DNA from: Neocallimastix lanati (nom. inval.)
Lineage: Eukaryota > Neocallimastigomycota > Neocallimastigomycetes > Neocallimastigales > Neocallimastigaceae
Assembly (NCBI GenBank): GCA_016946835.1
Contig: JACVTC010000181.1
Location: 27,501-91,500 of the forward strand
Reading direction: 5' to 3'
DNA: 64,000 bases
The position numbers and the translations under genes are program-made. Below are positions 38,941 to 52,279 of this stretch, one piece after another. A model generated the notes under the pieces. It made no database searches and had not been told where the DNA came from. It worked only from the letters and a program-made list of their open reading frames with translations. Numbering within the stretch: position 1 is the first letter of the stretch; each line of letters begins with the position of its first letter.

Positions 38941-39525
38941 TAATAATTAAAAATTAATAATAATTATAATTATTTTTAATTAAAGCATTTAAAATTAATA
39001 TCAACAAATTAATTAATAAAAAGAAAAACAAAAAAAAAATAAAAAAAAAAAGGACTTTTTTTTTTCTTGAATGTTTAATTCTTTCTTTTTCTTTCTTAAT
39101 TTTTCATTATTTCTTTCTTTTTCTTTCTTAATTTTTCATTATTTAATTATTATTTAATTATTATTTAATTATTATCTTTTCATTATTTTATTATTAGTAA
39201 AACTATTAAAACTATTTATATAAAATAATAAATATTAAATAATTAAATAATAAATAATAAATAATAAATAATAAATAATAAATAATAAATAATAAATAAT
39301 TGAATAATAAATAATAAAATTATATATTATAAATATTATATATAACATAATTATATTATAATTATTATTATATATAATTTGGTTCATGGCTTTTTCCTTT
39401 TTTTTTTGAGAGAAATTTTATTCATAATTTTATTAATGAATTTCATTATATTTGTTAGAAATAAAGTTTAATATCTTAAATAATGAATAATAATTTAGTA
39501 TGTTTAGTTATATTTAATTATAAAT
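38871..39525. other. AT-rich stretch with A tract
   Basis: A run of about 38 A follows the GC-rich segment. The rest holds TTTCTTTCTTAATTTTTCAT tandem pieces (39080-39135), AATAAATAAT runs (39250-39310) and no gene. Confidence 0.55.
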
Positions 39526-39544
39526 TAAATATGTGGTGAGTGTG

Positions 39545-39586
39545 CATTTCGAAAATTTTTATTACATAAATTTGTATTTTGTTGTA
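39545..39586 (+). repeat. left terminal inverted repeat of MULE1
   Basis: 42 bp, an exact reverse complement of 43582-43623. Confidence 0.9.
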
Positions 39587-40337
39587 TGGCTTAAATAATT
39601 TTAATTTTAAGCCACTTAATTTTATTAAAAATTTAATGAATAATAATTAATTAATTAATTAAATAAAATTACAATTCTCAAAAATTTTCAAACACGTAAT
39701 CTTACGTGGGGCGTATATCTAATTGTATCATAATTTTGTGGCTTTTTTCTACAATTTTTAAAAAGCCATATATTCACAATATGGCGTGAATAATAAATGT
39801 GGTGATATTTTATGACGAAAATTTATAAGCCACCAAGAATTTGGCGAAATTTAACTGGACGAAATTCAACTTTTGGCGAAATACAACACTTCAATAAATA
39901 ATAATTAGGTTAGGTATTTCTATTTAACATTGAAAAATAAAATAAAAAATAAATAAACATTTTATTTTTTAATGCTTAACAAATAAGAAAACTTTTTTTT
40001 TAAACATTGAAAAATAAAATCAAAATAAGAACTAAGAAAACTTTTTTTTTAAACATTGAAAAATAAAATAAAAATAAATAAAAATTTATTTTTTAAGCAT
40101 TAAAAAATAAAAAAAATAAAATAAAATAAAAAATAAAAAATAAAAAATAAAAATAAAAATAAATAAATAAAATAGTAAATAAAGAAATAATAAATAATTA
40201 ATAATTAAATAATTATTTAAATAATTATATAATTAATTAAAAAAAGGTTTATTATTTTAAATATTAAAAAAAAAAAAGTTTCAAATCATTTAAAAGTATA
40301 TTTATTAAAATATTTTATTGAAAATTTTTAATTATCA

Positions 40338-41765
40338 ATGGAAGACAATATAGAAATTGAAATAAGTGAAACAAATCGAGGAAATGAACAAATTATTATT
40401 AATAAAAAACACAAATTTAATTTTTCATTTCAAAGGAAAGATAAATCAAAAATTTATAGATGCACTGAATATAAGACTTTAAATAAATGTAAATCTTTAA
40501 TTATTTTAAATGATAAAAAGGAGGTTTTAAAATATGAAAGTTTACATAACCATCTCGAAAAAGAAATTGATGTGTCTATATCAGTAGCAAAGCATAAAAT
40601 TAAGGAAGAAATTAAAAAAAATTCAATTCCTATGGATATAAAACCTAAACATATATTTAATGCCGTTTCTCAAGAAATGGAACTTATATGTCCCGAATAT
40701 AGTACAATTAGATCCCAAATAATAAGAAATATAAATAAACAATTTCCTCCAAACAAAAAAAGTTTTGATGATATTTTCATTGAATCAAAATATTATAAAA
40801 CGAAAAGAAATGAAAATTTTATGATATTTAAAAATACAGATCTAATAATCTTTCAATCACCATTCCAAGCATATTTATTTTCGAATTATCATAAAAATAT
40901 ATTTGCGGACGGTACATTTTATGCAGCACCGAAATTTAGTTATCAGTTATTTATAACAAGAACTTATGTTGGGGAATTTAATATGTTTTACACTATTTCC
41001 ATTTCTATATTAAAAAATAAAAAACAATCTACATATGAAACATTATTTAAAGAAATAAAAAAAATGGTAATAAATTTAGGAGTAATAAATTAATTACTAC
41101 AATTAATTTTCATTGTGATTTTGAACAAGGTATATCTAATGCCGCAAAAAAAGTTTTTCCCAATATAAATATTAAATATTGTGTTTGGCATTACAAAAGA
41201 TCATTATAAAAACAAAAAAATATATTATGTTATCATGAAGTGAAGAATAATAATGATGTATATATTTATTATAAAGCTATTTCGAACTTACCGTTTATAA
41301 ACCCTAACTATATATTTGATATTTATATTATAATAAAAAGAATTTGTCAAAAAAAAAAAGTATAATAATTTTCTACAATTTTTAGAATATTTTAATAAAA
41401 ATTATTTACTTAAGTATAATGTTAATAATTGGAATTATTATGAAAATATAGAGCATTTAACAAACAATGCATCAGAATCTTATAATAGCTACTTAAATAA
41501 TATATTTCCAAATAAACCTTTATTTTATAAATTAATATATATATTAAAAGAAGAAGAAAACTTATCTTATAATGATTACCAAAGGAGAACTAAAGGAACT
41601 TGGAAAAAAAAAGCAAAAAAATATTTAGTGCAACTGATGAAATTAAAATTTTAATTGAAAATTACAAAAGTAAGGAAATAAATTTATTTTATAATGGATG
41701 CAACAGAAATGAATTAATTAAATTATAGAAAGAATGTTTAATTGATTTAAACGATATAAATATTA
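40338..41765 (+). pseudogene. MULE transposase, broken
   Basis: The first 251 codons are open from ATG 40338. Residues about 25-75 form a FLYWCH-like zinc finger (YRCTEYKTLNKCKS, then HNHL), a DNA-binding module common in MULE proteins. The catalytic core follows: FADGTF holds the first Asp (40908-40910), HCDFE the second (41117-41119), with CVWHYKRSL, the family C-x-H motif, just after it, and NNASESYNSYLN supplies the likely catalytic Glu (41475-41477). A frameshift near 41090 and further stops and shifts up to 41700 break the second half. It would have cut and re-inserted the element at its inverted repeats. The parallel copy at 49.2-50.5 kb is in the opposite orientation. Confidence 0.85.
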
Positions 41766-42519
41766 ATTTAAAATAAATAATCTTAATTTAAAAAAATGCT
41801 AGAAAAATAAAAATTTATTTATTTTAAATTTATATTTATAATCGTTTAAATAATAATTAAATAATCTTAATTTAAAAAAATGCTAGAAAAATACAAATTT
41901 ATTTACCTATTGTGTTTATTTAATAATCTTAATAGAAATTATCTTTTAGTTATTTTTATTAAGTAATTTATAACTAAAACCGATTTATTTGATACTAGTT
42001 AAAATTTTATTAATATCAATATCAATATTATATAATTATAAATTTTATTAATATCAATATCAATATTATATTATTATAAATTTTATTAATATCAATATAC
42101 TTTTCAAAATTAATTATGTTATTAAAAATATTAAATTCAATAAAAGATTTTTATTATTTTATTAAAATTATAATTGTTATTATTATATTTTAATAATAAT
42201 TGATTCATATTGATCAAACGTTATAAATATTACTATGCAAATAATTAATTATTTTAATAGGATCAATTATTCAACTCTTATTGTTTTAATTTTTAATTCT
42301 TATATCATTTAAATTAATATATATATATATATCGTTTATGAAAATATGAATTATAATTAATTAAAATTATTTACTTTTCATTTAAATTTTTTTATTTACT
42401 ATAATAAAATATAATAATTAAAAGACAAACGTTATTATAACTAAATTTTTTTTTTTAGAAAAATAAATGAAAAAAATTATAATAAATATATGATTCCTAT
42501 ATATATAAAATAATTATTA

Positions 42520-43260
42520 TATTTTTTTTTATTTTATTATATTTTATTTTATTTTATTTTATTTTATTCAATCTGTACTTTCTTATTTAATATTCTACTT
42601 TTTATTTTATTTTATTATATTATATTATATTATATTTTATTTTATTTTATTTTATTTTATTTTATTTTATTTTATTCAATCTGTACTTTCTTATTTAATA
42701 TTCTACTTTTTATTTTATTTTATTATATTATATTATATTTTATTTTATTTTATTTTATTTTATTTTATTTTATTTTATTCAATCTGTACTTTCTTATTTA
42801 ATATTCTACTTTTTATTTTATTTTATTATATTATATTTTATTTTATTTTATTTTATTTTATTTTATTTTATTCAATCTGTACTTTCTTATTTAATATTCT
42901 ACTTTTTATTTTATTTTATTATATTATATTTTATTTTATTTTATTTTATTTTATTTTATTTTATTCAATCTGTACTTTCTTATTTAATATTCTACTTTTT
43001 ATTTATTTTATTATATTTTATTTTATTTATTTTATTTTATTTTATTTTATTTTATTTTATTTTATTTTATTTTATTTTATTTTATTTTATTTTATTTTAT
43101 TTTATTTTATTTTATTTTATTTTATTTTATTTTATTTTATTTTATTTTATTTTATTTTATTTTATTTTATTTTATTTTATTTTATTTTATTTTATTTTAT
43201 TTTATTTTATTTTATTTTATTTTATTTTATTTTATTTTATTTATTTTATTTTATTCAATC
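42520..43260. repeat. TTTTA pentanucleotide array with minisatellite unit
   Basis: Units of about 92-108 bp, each with ATTCAATCTGTACTTTCTTA and TTTAATATTCTACTTTTTAT, repeat about five times from 42565. They are followed by a long pure TTTTA array (about 43020-43250) and one more copy of the phrase. The whole array lies inside MULE1. Confidence 0.9.
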
Positions 43261-43581
43261 TGTACTTATATTTATGTTTCTACTATTCATTTTTATTTTA
43301 TTCAATCTGTATTTTCTGTTGATAATATAAACAAGGTATTAATGTATTAATAATAATTAATAATATTTAAAGTAAAATAAAAAAAAATATTATAATTATT
43401 TTATATATGTAGTAATTATATATATATATATATTTTTAATTTTCTAAAAAAAAATTTTTTATTCATAATAAACGTTTGTCTTAATTATTTTTATTATTAT
43501 TTAAAAATTTATTTATTTATTTATAATTTATTTATTCATTTATTTATCACATTATAATACGCCATGTTTTCCGAAATACAC

Positions 43582-43623
43582 TACAACAAAATACAAATTT
43601 ATGTAATAAAAATTTTCGAAATG
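43582..43623 (-). repeat. right terminal inverted repeat of MULE1
   Basis: 42 bp, an exact reverse complement of 39545-39586. Confidence 0.9.
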
Positions 43624-43776
43624 ACACCCCCCCTAAATATGTATGTTATGTAAATGTATGAGGCGCATGCCTGATATACATCAGAGTTTTACATGTATAA
43701 ATAAATTTAATTAAAATAAATTTTTAAGTAATGTAAATGTAAATGATTATAATCATATAATTAAAATTAATAATAA

Positions 43777-44030
43777 TGTTAAGAATGTAACTGAAATCTA
43801 ACAATTTCAATTATGATTATTTATAGTTAATATGGCTTTTATTTATTTATATTTAATTATATGAATATTACATAATAAAGAATATTACAATTTAACAAAA
43901 TATAATAAATAAGATTTATAATAACTATTTAATAACTTTCTAATAACTAATGTATTCATAATGTGGCTATTTGTGGCGTATTAATATTACAATGTATAAT
44001 GTATAATTATAATGTAGCTAATACTTAACA
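43777..44030 (-). repeat. 3' LTR of element C
   Basis: 254 bp; the polypurine tract is immediately to its right on the plus strand (TTCCCCCTAC). Confidence 0.9.
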
Positions 44031-44080
44031 TTCCCCCTACATTATGCATTTGGTAATAATATAAAAAATAAAGTTTTAAT

Positions 44081-44116
<36 letters not shown>

Positions 44117-44133
44117 GTAAATTTTTAATAAAA

Positions 44134-44183
<50 letters not shown>

Positions 44184-47100
44184 GAAAATAAAATCAGTAA
44201 AACATTTCATTTTTGGTCCAGATATTACTTTAGTTAAAGGATCAGCTAACATAGTATCGGAGGATATATGTTCTAAATTTATTTCTTTTCTGTTTATTTT
44301 TTCTTGAATGTATTTATAATCAATGTCCATGTGTTTACATCTACCTTTTGTATTTTCATTTTCAGCGATATTTTTACAAGATTTATTATCAATTTTAATT
44401 TTTAAATTAATTTCTTTATTGAATATTTCTTTTAGTAATTTCTTTAATTTCATTCCTTGTTTTGCACATTCAGTTAATGCAACATATTCTGCTTCAGTGG
44501 TTGATAATGTGATGCTCTTCTGAGTTTCAGATTTCCATGAAATTGGACTTTTTCCAAATAAGAAAATGTATCCACTGGTAGATTTTCTTGTTTCTTCATC
44601 GCCAGCGAAATCAGCGTCTGAGTAGGCAATTAAATTTTTACTTCCATAGTAATAAATAGATTTTTCTTTAGTAGATTTTAAATATCTTAAGATCATCAAT
44701 GCTGATTTTAGATCAACTTCTGTTGGGTTTTCGGCGTGTCTTGCAGCTTGATTAACTGCAAATGAGATGTCTGGTCTTGTTTTTGTTGAAACAAATAATA
44801 AAGCACCAATAATAGATTTATAATCTGTTACATTTACTGGTGTTGAATTTTCTCTTTCTTCTAAAGTAATTTTTCTACATGGGTTGTTAATTGGTTTTGT
44901 CTTATTCATTTTGTAATTCTTAATTAATTTTTCAATGTAGTCTTGTTGATTAATTTTATATCCTTCTTCAGTTTTAAAAATATTTATTCCTATAATTTTG
45001 TTAGCTTCCGTGTCTTTTGAAATTTTATATTTTTCTTTTAATTTATTGCTTATATATTTAATTTCTTTATCTTCTCCAGTAAGTAAGATATCATCAACAT
45101 AAAGACATAATATAGCACATAAATTTCCATTGTGATATTTTGTAAATAAACATTGATCAATACTCAATTGTTTTAAGCCAATATTTTTTAAATAACTTGA
45201 TATTTCTTTATACCATTGTCTTCCGGCTTGTTTCAAACCATATAGAGCCTTATTTAATATCCAATATTTTCCAGAATTATAATTTTTTATCTCCTTCTGG
45301 TATGTCCACGTATATTTCTTCTTCTAATTTGGCATTTAAATAAGCTGCCTTTATATCCATTTGTCTTAAGTTCCATTTGTATTGTGATGCGATGGCAATT
45401 GCAATTCTTAAACTATCTACTTCAATTGTTGGTGAATATGTTGATGTATAGTTAACACCTTTTCTCTGTTTGAATCCACGAGCAACTAATCTTGCTCTTT
45501 TAACACCATTATCTTTAGTAGTAAATACCCATCTAGTATCAATTAAAGTAGTATCTATAGGAATATTATTAACTATTCTCATTACTTTTTGTTCATACAT
45601 ATTATTGATTTCTTTTTTAATTGCATCTTTCCATTTATTTGAATCGTTAGAATTTATTGCTTCATCATAACTCTTGGGATTAACTGTTTTAATTAGTAAT
45701 ACTTTGTTTTTCTTTATTGTTAATTGTTCATTATCATTTGTATTTTCTTTTTCATTTAAATCAATGAATTTTCTTTTGTTATTATTTTTATGAGTATCGG
45801 TATTTTCCATTTCATTATTTTCTAAATTATTTTTGTTATTATCTTGAATATTTATAGCCATATCATTACTATTAGAATTATTTAAATTATTGTTTGAACT
45901 TTTATCGATTAATATATCAGAGTTTTGATTTGTGTTTAAGTTTTCATGTTTTTTATTCAAATTCATATTATTATTAATATTGTTATTAATGTTATTGTTG
46001 TTATTGTTTAATATAATTTTATTATTGCCATTAATAATTTCTCGGTTGTTATTATTTGAATTATTTGAATTATTTAATTGATCATAACTGCCTTTTTCCC
46101 CCTCAATTGAATAATTCGAAGGAAAAATAGAATTAATATATTCTTCTGATAGAAAGGTAGTATTAATAGTTCCAGGAATATTTTCCAAGAAATAAACGTC
46201 TCTAGCTGATACAATACAGTTAGAAGATAAATCTAAAATACGGTAACCAGTAGAGTCCGAAGCATAACCAAGGAAAATTCCAGGTTTAGAATTATTTTCA
46301 AATTTATTCTTTTTATGATTATTGAAGAAATATACTCTGCAACCAAAAACACGTAAGTGTGAAATATCAATAGGTTTGTTGAAGAAAACTTCATCTGGGA
46401 TTTTTGAATTATTACCTTGATGAGGATTAAGGTTATATAAACGACATGCGCATAGAATAGCAGAATCCCAAAAATTAAGAGGTAATTTTGCAGAATTAAG
46501 TAGTGTGGTTGCACAATTATTAAGAGTTTGATTAATTCGTTCTGAACGACCATTTTGTTGTGGGTAGCCAGGAGTTGAATGAATTAATTTTATACCATTT
46601 TCGGAAAGGTACTTGTTGAAATTTTCATTTGTGTATTCGGTTCCATTGTCGGTTTTTAAAGTTTTAATTGTAAATTCAGTAGTATTATTCATTAATTTGT
46701 GAAATTTAATAAATGCGTTATAAACATCAGATTTATTTTTTAAAAGGTAAATCCAGCATTTTCTACTATAGTCATCCATAAAAGTTACGTAGTAATTGAA
46801 ATCGTTATAGGATGTTTTTAATTTACCAACTACATCGGAGTGTACAAGTTGTAGTGGTTGTGTGGTACTGTTTTCAATTGCATAAAATGGTTTTCTTCTC
46901 ATTTTGCTGATTTTACATTGAGTGCAGTCCTTTTTGTTGTGAATACACGTATGGTTTAAAACAAATTTTTTAATATCTTTATTATTGTTGAAGTGACCTA
47001 ACCGTTCATGCCAAAGATCATAATCGAAATTACTAATATCAATATTTAAAGATTTATACATTTTAAAGGGAGTAGTGTATAATGAGAAGAGATTTTCTTT

Positions 47101-48962
47101 GTCGGCATAAATTTTCGCAACTGGTTTATTGTTTTTGAATAATTGAAGTCTATCCTTATTTAAATATTCATCGAAATCGATAATAATGGTAAAATTATTT
47201 CTGACAAGATAATGTGTTGAAATTAAGTTATTTTTGATGTTTGGTGCGTAGTGGACTTTTGAGAGTTTGAAATCGAAATTTTTAATAGCACCATTATATG
47301 TTCCTACTTTTACAATTTTGTCAGATTTTCCGTCAGGATAGGTGATAAATTTGTTGTTGACAGTTTTGGTATCATCTAAGTCTTTTTCTTCTTTTGTTAA
47401 ATTTAATGAGGTACCGCTGTCAATAATCCATCTTGTTGGTTCTTTCTTTTGATTAAATGTAGGAGTATCGTTGGGAACAGCATTAACATTAATATTTCCT
47501 GAAAATCCAGTGAAAATTTCGTCTTCGCTAGGTTCATCAGAATCTTCTAAATCTGTAGTATTTTTAATTCCTTCTATATTATTGGAACGATAATTTTTGT
47601 TTTTTGAATTGTTTCTTGTTGTGTTGCTTCTTTCTTGGTGTCTGATGTTTTCATTTGAAGGATTTTTATTATTTCTTCTATCTTTTCTTCTAGGATTTAA
47701 AAAACATTCATCGGTAGTGTGTCCGTGTTTATGGCAAATGTGACAATATTTTTCTTTTTCTTTATCTTTATCAGAGTCATTTTTGAATTTATATGGTAAT
47801 TTACCATTTCTAACTCTATTAACCGAAAGCTCTTGTGTAGTTTCGTTGCTATAGTCAATTTTCTTTATGTCTTTGTATTTTTTAATAAAAACACTAGTCA
47901 AGGCTATCCGTTCTTTTAATTCTTCAAAGGTTTTAAATTCGACTAAAAGTACTGGAGGAACTCCAAATTTAACAATTTCTTCAGCTGAAAGTAAAATTTT
48001 AGTTTCTTCGTCTAATTTTGTTTTTCCACATCTTTTTGATTCCTTATCGTGAAGTTGAAACAAGTAATTTAATTTGTCTATATAGAGTTTTATATCGTTA
48101 TTTTCGACCTCTAGTTTCTTGATTTGGTATTCAATTTGATATAATTTTGAAGGTCCAACCTGCAAAAAGTAACTTTCTAATCTTATAATCATTTCATAGG
48201 CGGTTTCACATCCTTCAATAAGTTCGGCGGTAGTTGAATCTAAGCTGCTTTCGATGATGGTTTGGGTTGCACAGTCTTCCTTGATTTCATCATCATCCAT
48301 TTCTGTAATATCTATGTCATTTTTGATGCAGTCAATAAGATCTAATGCCGTTAAGTGACGTTTGAGAGCTCTATACCATCTTGGAAAGTTTTCTGTAGTT
48401 AATTTAAAATTTTGATAATTAAAAACCGATTTATTTGTCATATCTGACTTCTTTCTTCTCATGAGTTTTTCGTTGACTCTGTTTAATCTTTTAATAAAAT
48501 TCTTTGTGTTTCTATCTAAGATTGAAAATTGTTTTTCGACATTTTCTTCTAAGTCATTTAAATTTTCTTCAATTTGTTTTCTTTTCGACTTTGAAATATT
48601 ATTTTGTTTGTTTACATTTTCTTCAAAGTCTTTCAAAAAATTAAAATCATCATTTTCGTAATCTTGAATTTCTTGTTCTTCACTTTCATAATTATTGTTT
48701 TGTGAAGTTGATGATTCTTCAAATTTTCCTGAATTTTTAGATTTGTTATTTTCCATTTTGGAATTTAGAATTTTAAATTTTAATTAATTTTAAAAAAATA
48801 AATTTAAATTTTGAAATTTTAATTTTGAAATCTAATTTCAATAATTTTTGAATTTGTAGATTTTAAATTATTTATTTAATATTTTAATTATAACAAGCTT
48901 GTTTAATTTAATTTTTGTATTTTTATATCTAATAGCTCATTAGGTAAGTGAGACTCTTAATC

Positions 48963-49217
48963 TGTTAAGAATGTAACTGAAATCTAACAATTTCAATTAT
49001 GATTATTTATAGTTAATATGGCTTTTATTTATTTATATTTAATTATATGAATATTACATAATAAAGAATAATTACAGTTTAACAAAATATAATAAATAAG
49101 ATTTATAATAACTATTTAATAACTATCTAATAACTAATGTATTCATAATGTGGCTATTTGTGGCGTATTAATATTACAATGTATAATGTATAATTATAAT
49201 GTAGCTAATACTTAACA
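48963..49217 (-). repeat. 5' LTR of element C
   Basis: 255 bp, about 99 percent identical to the other LTR. Confidence 0.9.
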
Positions 49218-49222
49218 AATAA

Positions 49223-50812
49223 CAAAAATAATAATAATTATATCATTAATTTCATCAGTTTTTGTTAATATTCTTCTATTTTTTTTTTTTTTCCAAACTC
49301 CTTCAATTTTCCCTTTGCAATTATTGTAAGATAAAGATTCTTCTCTTTTTAAATGATAAATCAATTCATAGAAAGAAGGATTTTTTGTAAAACAATTTTT
49401 TTTAAGTAATTTTTAAAAGATTCTGAAGCATTATTTGTTATGTGGTTTATATCGTTATAATAATTCATATATTGAATATTATATTTATATAACTATGTCT
49501 TATTAAAATATTCCAAAAAAATTTAAAAAATGGAAATAATTAAATAGTTGACATATAATTTTAATATAATTATAAATATTAATTATATATATTCAGGATT
49601 TATAAAAAGGAAAATTTGTAATAGCTTTATTAAACAAATAAATTTTATGATTATTTTCAACTTCATTACAACATAATTTATTTTTATGAACTTCTAACGA
49701 TTTTTTATAATGCCATACACAATATTTAATAGTAATATTAGGAAATATTTTAATGGTAGCATTGGATATACCTTTTTCAAAATCACAATGCAAAATTTTT
49801 GGTGTAACTATAATATTATTATTATATTTACTTACATTCTTTTTTTTAATTCTTCAAGTAATAATTCATAGGTTGCTTGTTCTTTATTATTTAATATAGA
49901 TAATGATGTAGTGTAAAAACTATTTATTTCTGGAGCATATACCTTTATTATAAACACTTGATAACCAAATATTGGTGCAATATAAAATGAACCATCAGCA
50001 AACATATTTTCGTTGTATTTAATAAACAATTCTGTTTGGAATGGTGATTGAAAAATTGTAATATTAGAATTTTTGAATATCATAAAATTTTCATCTCTTT
50101 CGTTTATATAATATTCAGATTCATCTGGAATTTCAATAAATTTTGATATATTAGGAAGTAGTTGTTTTTTTTTTATATATCTAATATTGGGATTTAATTG
50201 AATTTTATTCAGGGCATATCAATCCAATTTCTTCAGATATTTCATTATATATATGTTTTGAATTTATATCAAATGGGATTGAGGTTTTTCTAATTTCATT
50301 TTTCATTTTATGTTTTACTATTGATACAGATCCATCATATTCTTTTCCTGGATGAGTATGTTCGTTTTCATATTTTATTACTTTATTATTATCATTTTTT
50401 AACTGTTTTATATTTAGTACATTTGAATACTTTTGTATTATTCGTTATATACCATAGGTTAAATTTATATTTTCTATTTACAATGATTTGGTTTTTTTCT
50501 TTATTAGTTTCACTTATTTCTAATTGATCATCCATTTATTATAAATATTTTAAATTAAAAGTTTAATTTTTTAAATTTTTTTGTTTTAATCTATTTTTTT
50601 TTATCTTATATTTTTCTTTATTCTTTTTTTTTTCTTATTTTATATTTTACTTATATTATTTATTTTTTTTTATTTTTTATTTTATTTTATTAATTATTTT
50701 TTTTTATTTTTAATAAATTTTACCCTATCCTATTCATTTATTTTTACAAGCCACATTGTAATACATGAATTAATGATCAAACATAAATTATGTCGAAGTG
50801 CAATACTCCCTC
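49223..50812 (-). pseudogene. MULE transposase remnant (MULE2)
   Basis: On the minus strand from about 50535 it reads MDDQLEISETNKEKNQIIVN and a FLYWCH-like region, then FADGSFYIAPIFGYQVF (first catalytic Asp, near 50.0 kb), HCDFEKGISNATIKIFP (second Asp, near 49.79 kb), and YCVWHYKKSLEVHKNKL. It is clearly homologous to MULE1 along its length but diverged, and frameshifts and stops split it into at least four pieces. The right end (50795-50812, GCAATACTCCCTCCC) resembles the MULE1 terminus weakly. The 3' part is interrupted at 49217 by element C, and I could not find a matching left end. It is a dead DNA transposon in inverted orientation to MULE1. Confidence 0.8.
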
Positions 50813-50921
50813 CCTTGTATAATATATTCCATAAGGAATATTATTATAGATCTAAATTTAATAAAAATAACAGTAATTATAATAATAATAATAATAATAA
50901 TAATTAAAATAATAATGATAC

Positions 50922-50986
<65 letters not shown>

Positions 50987-51034
50987 TTAAAACGTATCCT
51001 AAATATTTTTATTAAATTAGTAATTAATGTATGT

Positions 51035-51079
<45 letters not shown>

Positions 51080-52070
51080 AAAAAAAAAAAAAAAGATTAG
51101 ATTAGTTTAAAATACTGACCGTAAATTCGTAGTTTTATTTATCACAATATTTATTAATATATTCAATTAAAAAAAAAATAAAAAAAAAAAATAAAATTAT
51201 ATCCAAAAACCAAAAAAAAAAAAAAAAAAAAAATATATAAATATTGTATTATTTTTCACTATTTTTTTATTTATTTCTATTTTTTATTTTTCAATTCAGT
51301 TTAACTCTAAACAAATAATTAACAATGATTAATGATAAATACATTTTTTTTTTAATTAATATACTTTAATATTTAAAATGAAAAAAAAATTAAGTCATCA
51401 ATAAAACATTATTTGTTGAAATAAAAAAAAAAATGTTAAAAGTAAAAATTAAAATAAAAATAAAAATAAAATAAAAAAAAAAATATATATATATATATAT
51501 AAATATTGTATTATTTTTCACTATTTTTTTTATTTATTTCTATTTTTTATTTTTCAATTCAGTTTAACTCTAAACAAATAATTAACAATAATTAATGATA
51601 AATACATATTTTTTTTTTAAAATTAAATAAAAAAAAAAAAATAAAAAAAAAAAAAAAAAAAATAAAAAAAAAAAAAAAAACTATTAATAAAAAAAGAAAA
51701 TTAAAAAATTAAAATAGTAAAAAGTAAAAATTAAGAAAGAAATTTGTAATAAAATAATAATAAATATTTATTATATTATATATTTATTAGAGAAATTTAA
51801 ACAAATAAAATTTAAAATAGAAAAAAAAAAAAAACATTTTAAAAAAATTATATTATTATCATAATATGTCATACATATATTTAAAAATAAAAATAAAAAT
51901 TAAAAAGAAAATTATTTAGAAAATTACTTAAAATAATTATAAAAGTATATTATAATATATACATTTATTTTAGAAATAAAAAAAAAAAGTATAATAAAAT
52001 AAAATAAAAAAGTATATTATTTATATATACATTTTTAGATTAATTTAATGATGAACCAGAATTTAATTGT

Positions 52071-52112
<42 letters not shown>

Positions 52113-52190
52113 AAGACATTAAATTATTATTTTTATTTATATATAATAAATTTAATAATTTTTTTTTTATAATTAGTTGCTTTTATTAAT
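50813..52190. other. AT-rich region with AAT tracts and a doubled 120-bp segment
   Basis: No gene. AAT tracts lie at 50.88-50.98 and 51.04-51.07 kb. A segment containing TTTCAATTCAGTTTAACTCT occurs twice (about 51229-51352 and 51498-51620), 267-269 bp apart. 51950-52110 matches the ANK2 3' flank at 16.91-17.09 kb. Confidence 0.6.
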
Positions 52191-52279
52191 ATTTATAATA
52201 CTGTTAATAATATTTTCATGAATATCGATTAATACTATTATTTTTAAGATATAACCTTTTGTTATGATTTCTATATACT

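Larger units (their letters stand above)
39535..43633 (+). mobile_element. Mutator-like DNA transposon (MULE1)
   Basis: About 4.1 kb. A perfect 42-bp inverted repeat lies near each end (39545-39586 and 43582-43623), starting CATTTCGAAAATTTTTATTA from the outside; beyond it both ends run on to G-rich termini. Flanking TAAATATGT at 39526-39534 and 43634-43642 is a likely 9-bp target duplication, the length typical of Mutator elements. A transposase gene with frameshifts lies at 40338-41700. The 3' half is non-coding and contains a pentanucleotide/minisatellite tract. It is probably no longer autonomous, but the ends look intact. Confidence 0.8.
43777..49217 (-). mobile_element. Ty1/copia LTR retrotransposon, nearly whole (element C)
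   Basis: 5.4 kb, with LTRs of 254 and 255 bp (TGTTAAGAATGTAACTGAAA to ATACTTAACA in plus-strand reading) and an AATAA target duplication (43772-43776, 49218-49222). In element order on the minus strand: 5' LTR, PBS abutting it (48949-48962), gag from about 48.75 kb with a coiled-coil, Lys/Glu-rich start, zinc knuckle CHICHKHGHTTDEC near 47.73 kb, protease DSGTS near 47.42 kb, integrase (46.9-46.3 kb), an Asn-rich spacer (46.1-45.85 kb), reverse transcriptase with YVDDI near 45.1 kb, RNase H (44.65-44.2 kb), polypurine GTAGGGGGAA, 3' LTR. It looks nearly whole, with about one break. The LTRs differ at about three positions, so this is the youngest element here. It lies in or beside the decayed MULE2. 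Confidence 0.92.

Noticed and set aside
50795-50812. Terminal inverted repeat for MULE2
   Set aside because: Similarity to the MULE1 end is weak and no partner end was found, so it is mentioned but not called.
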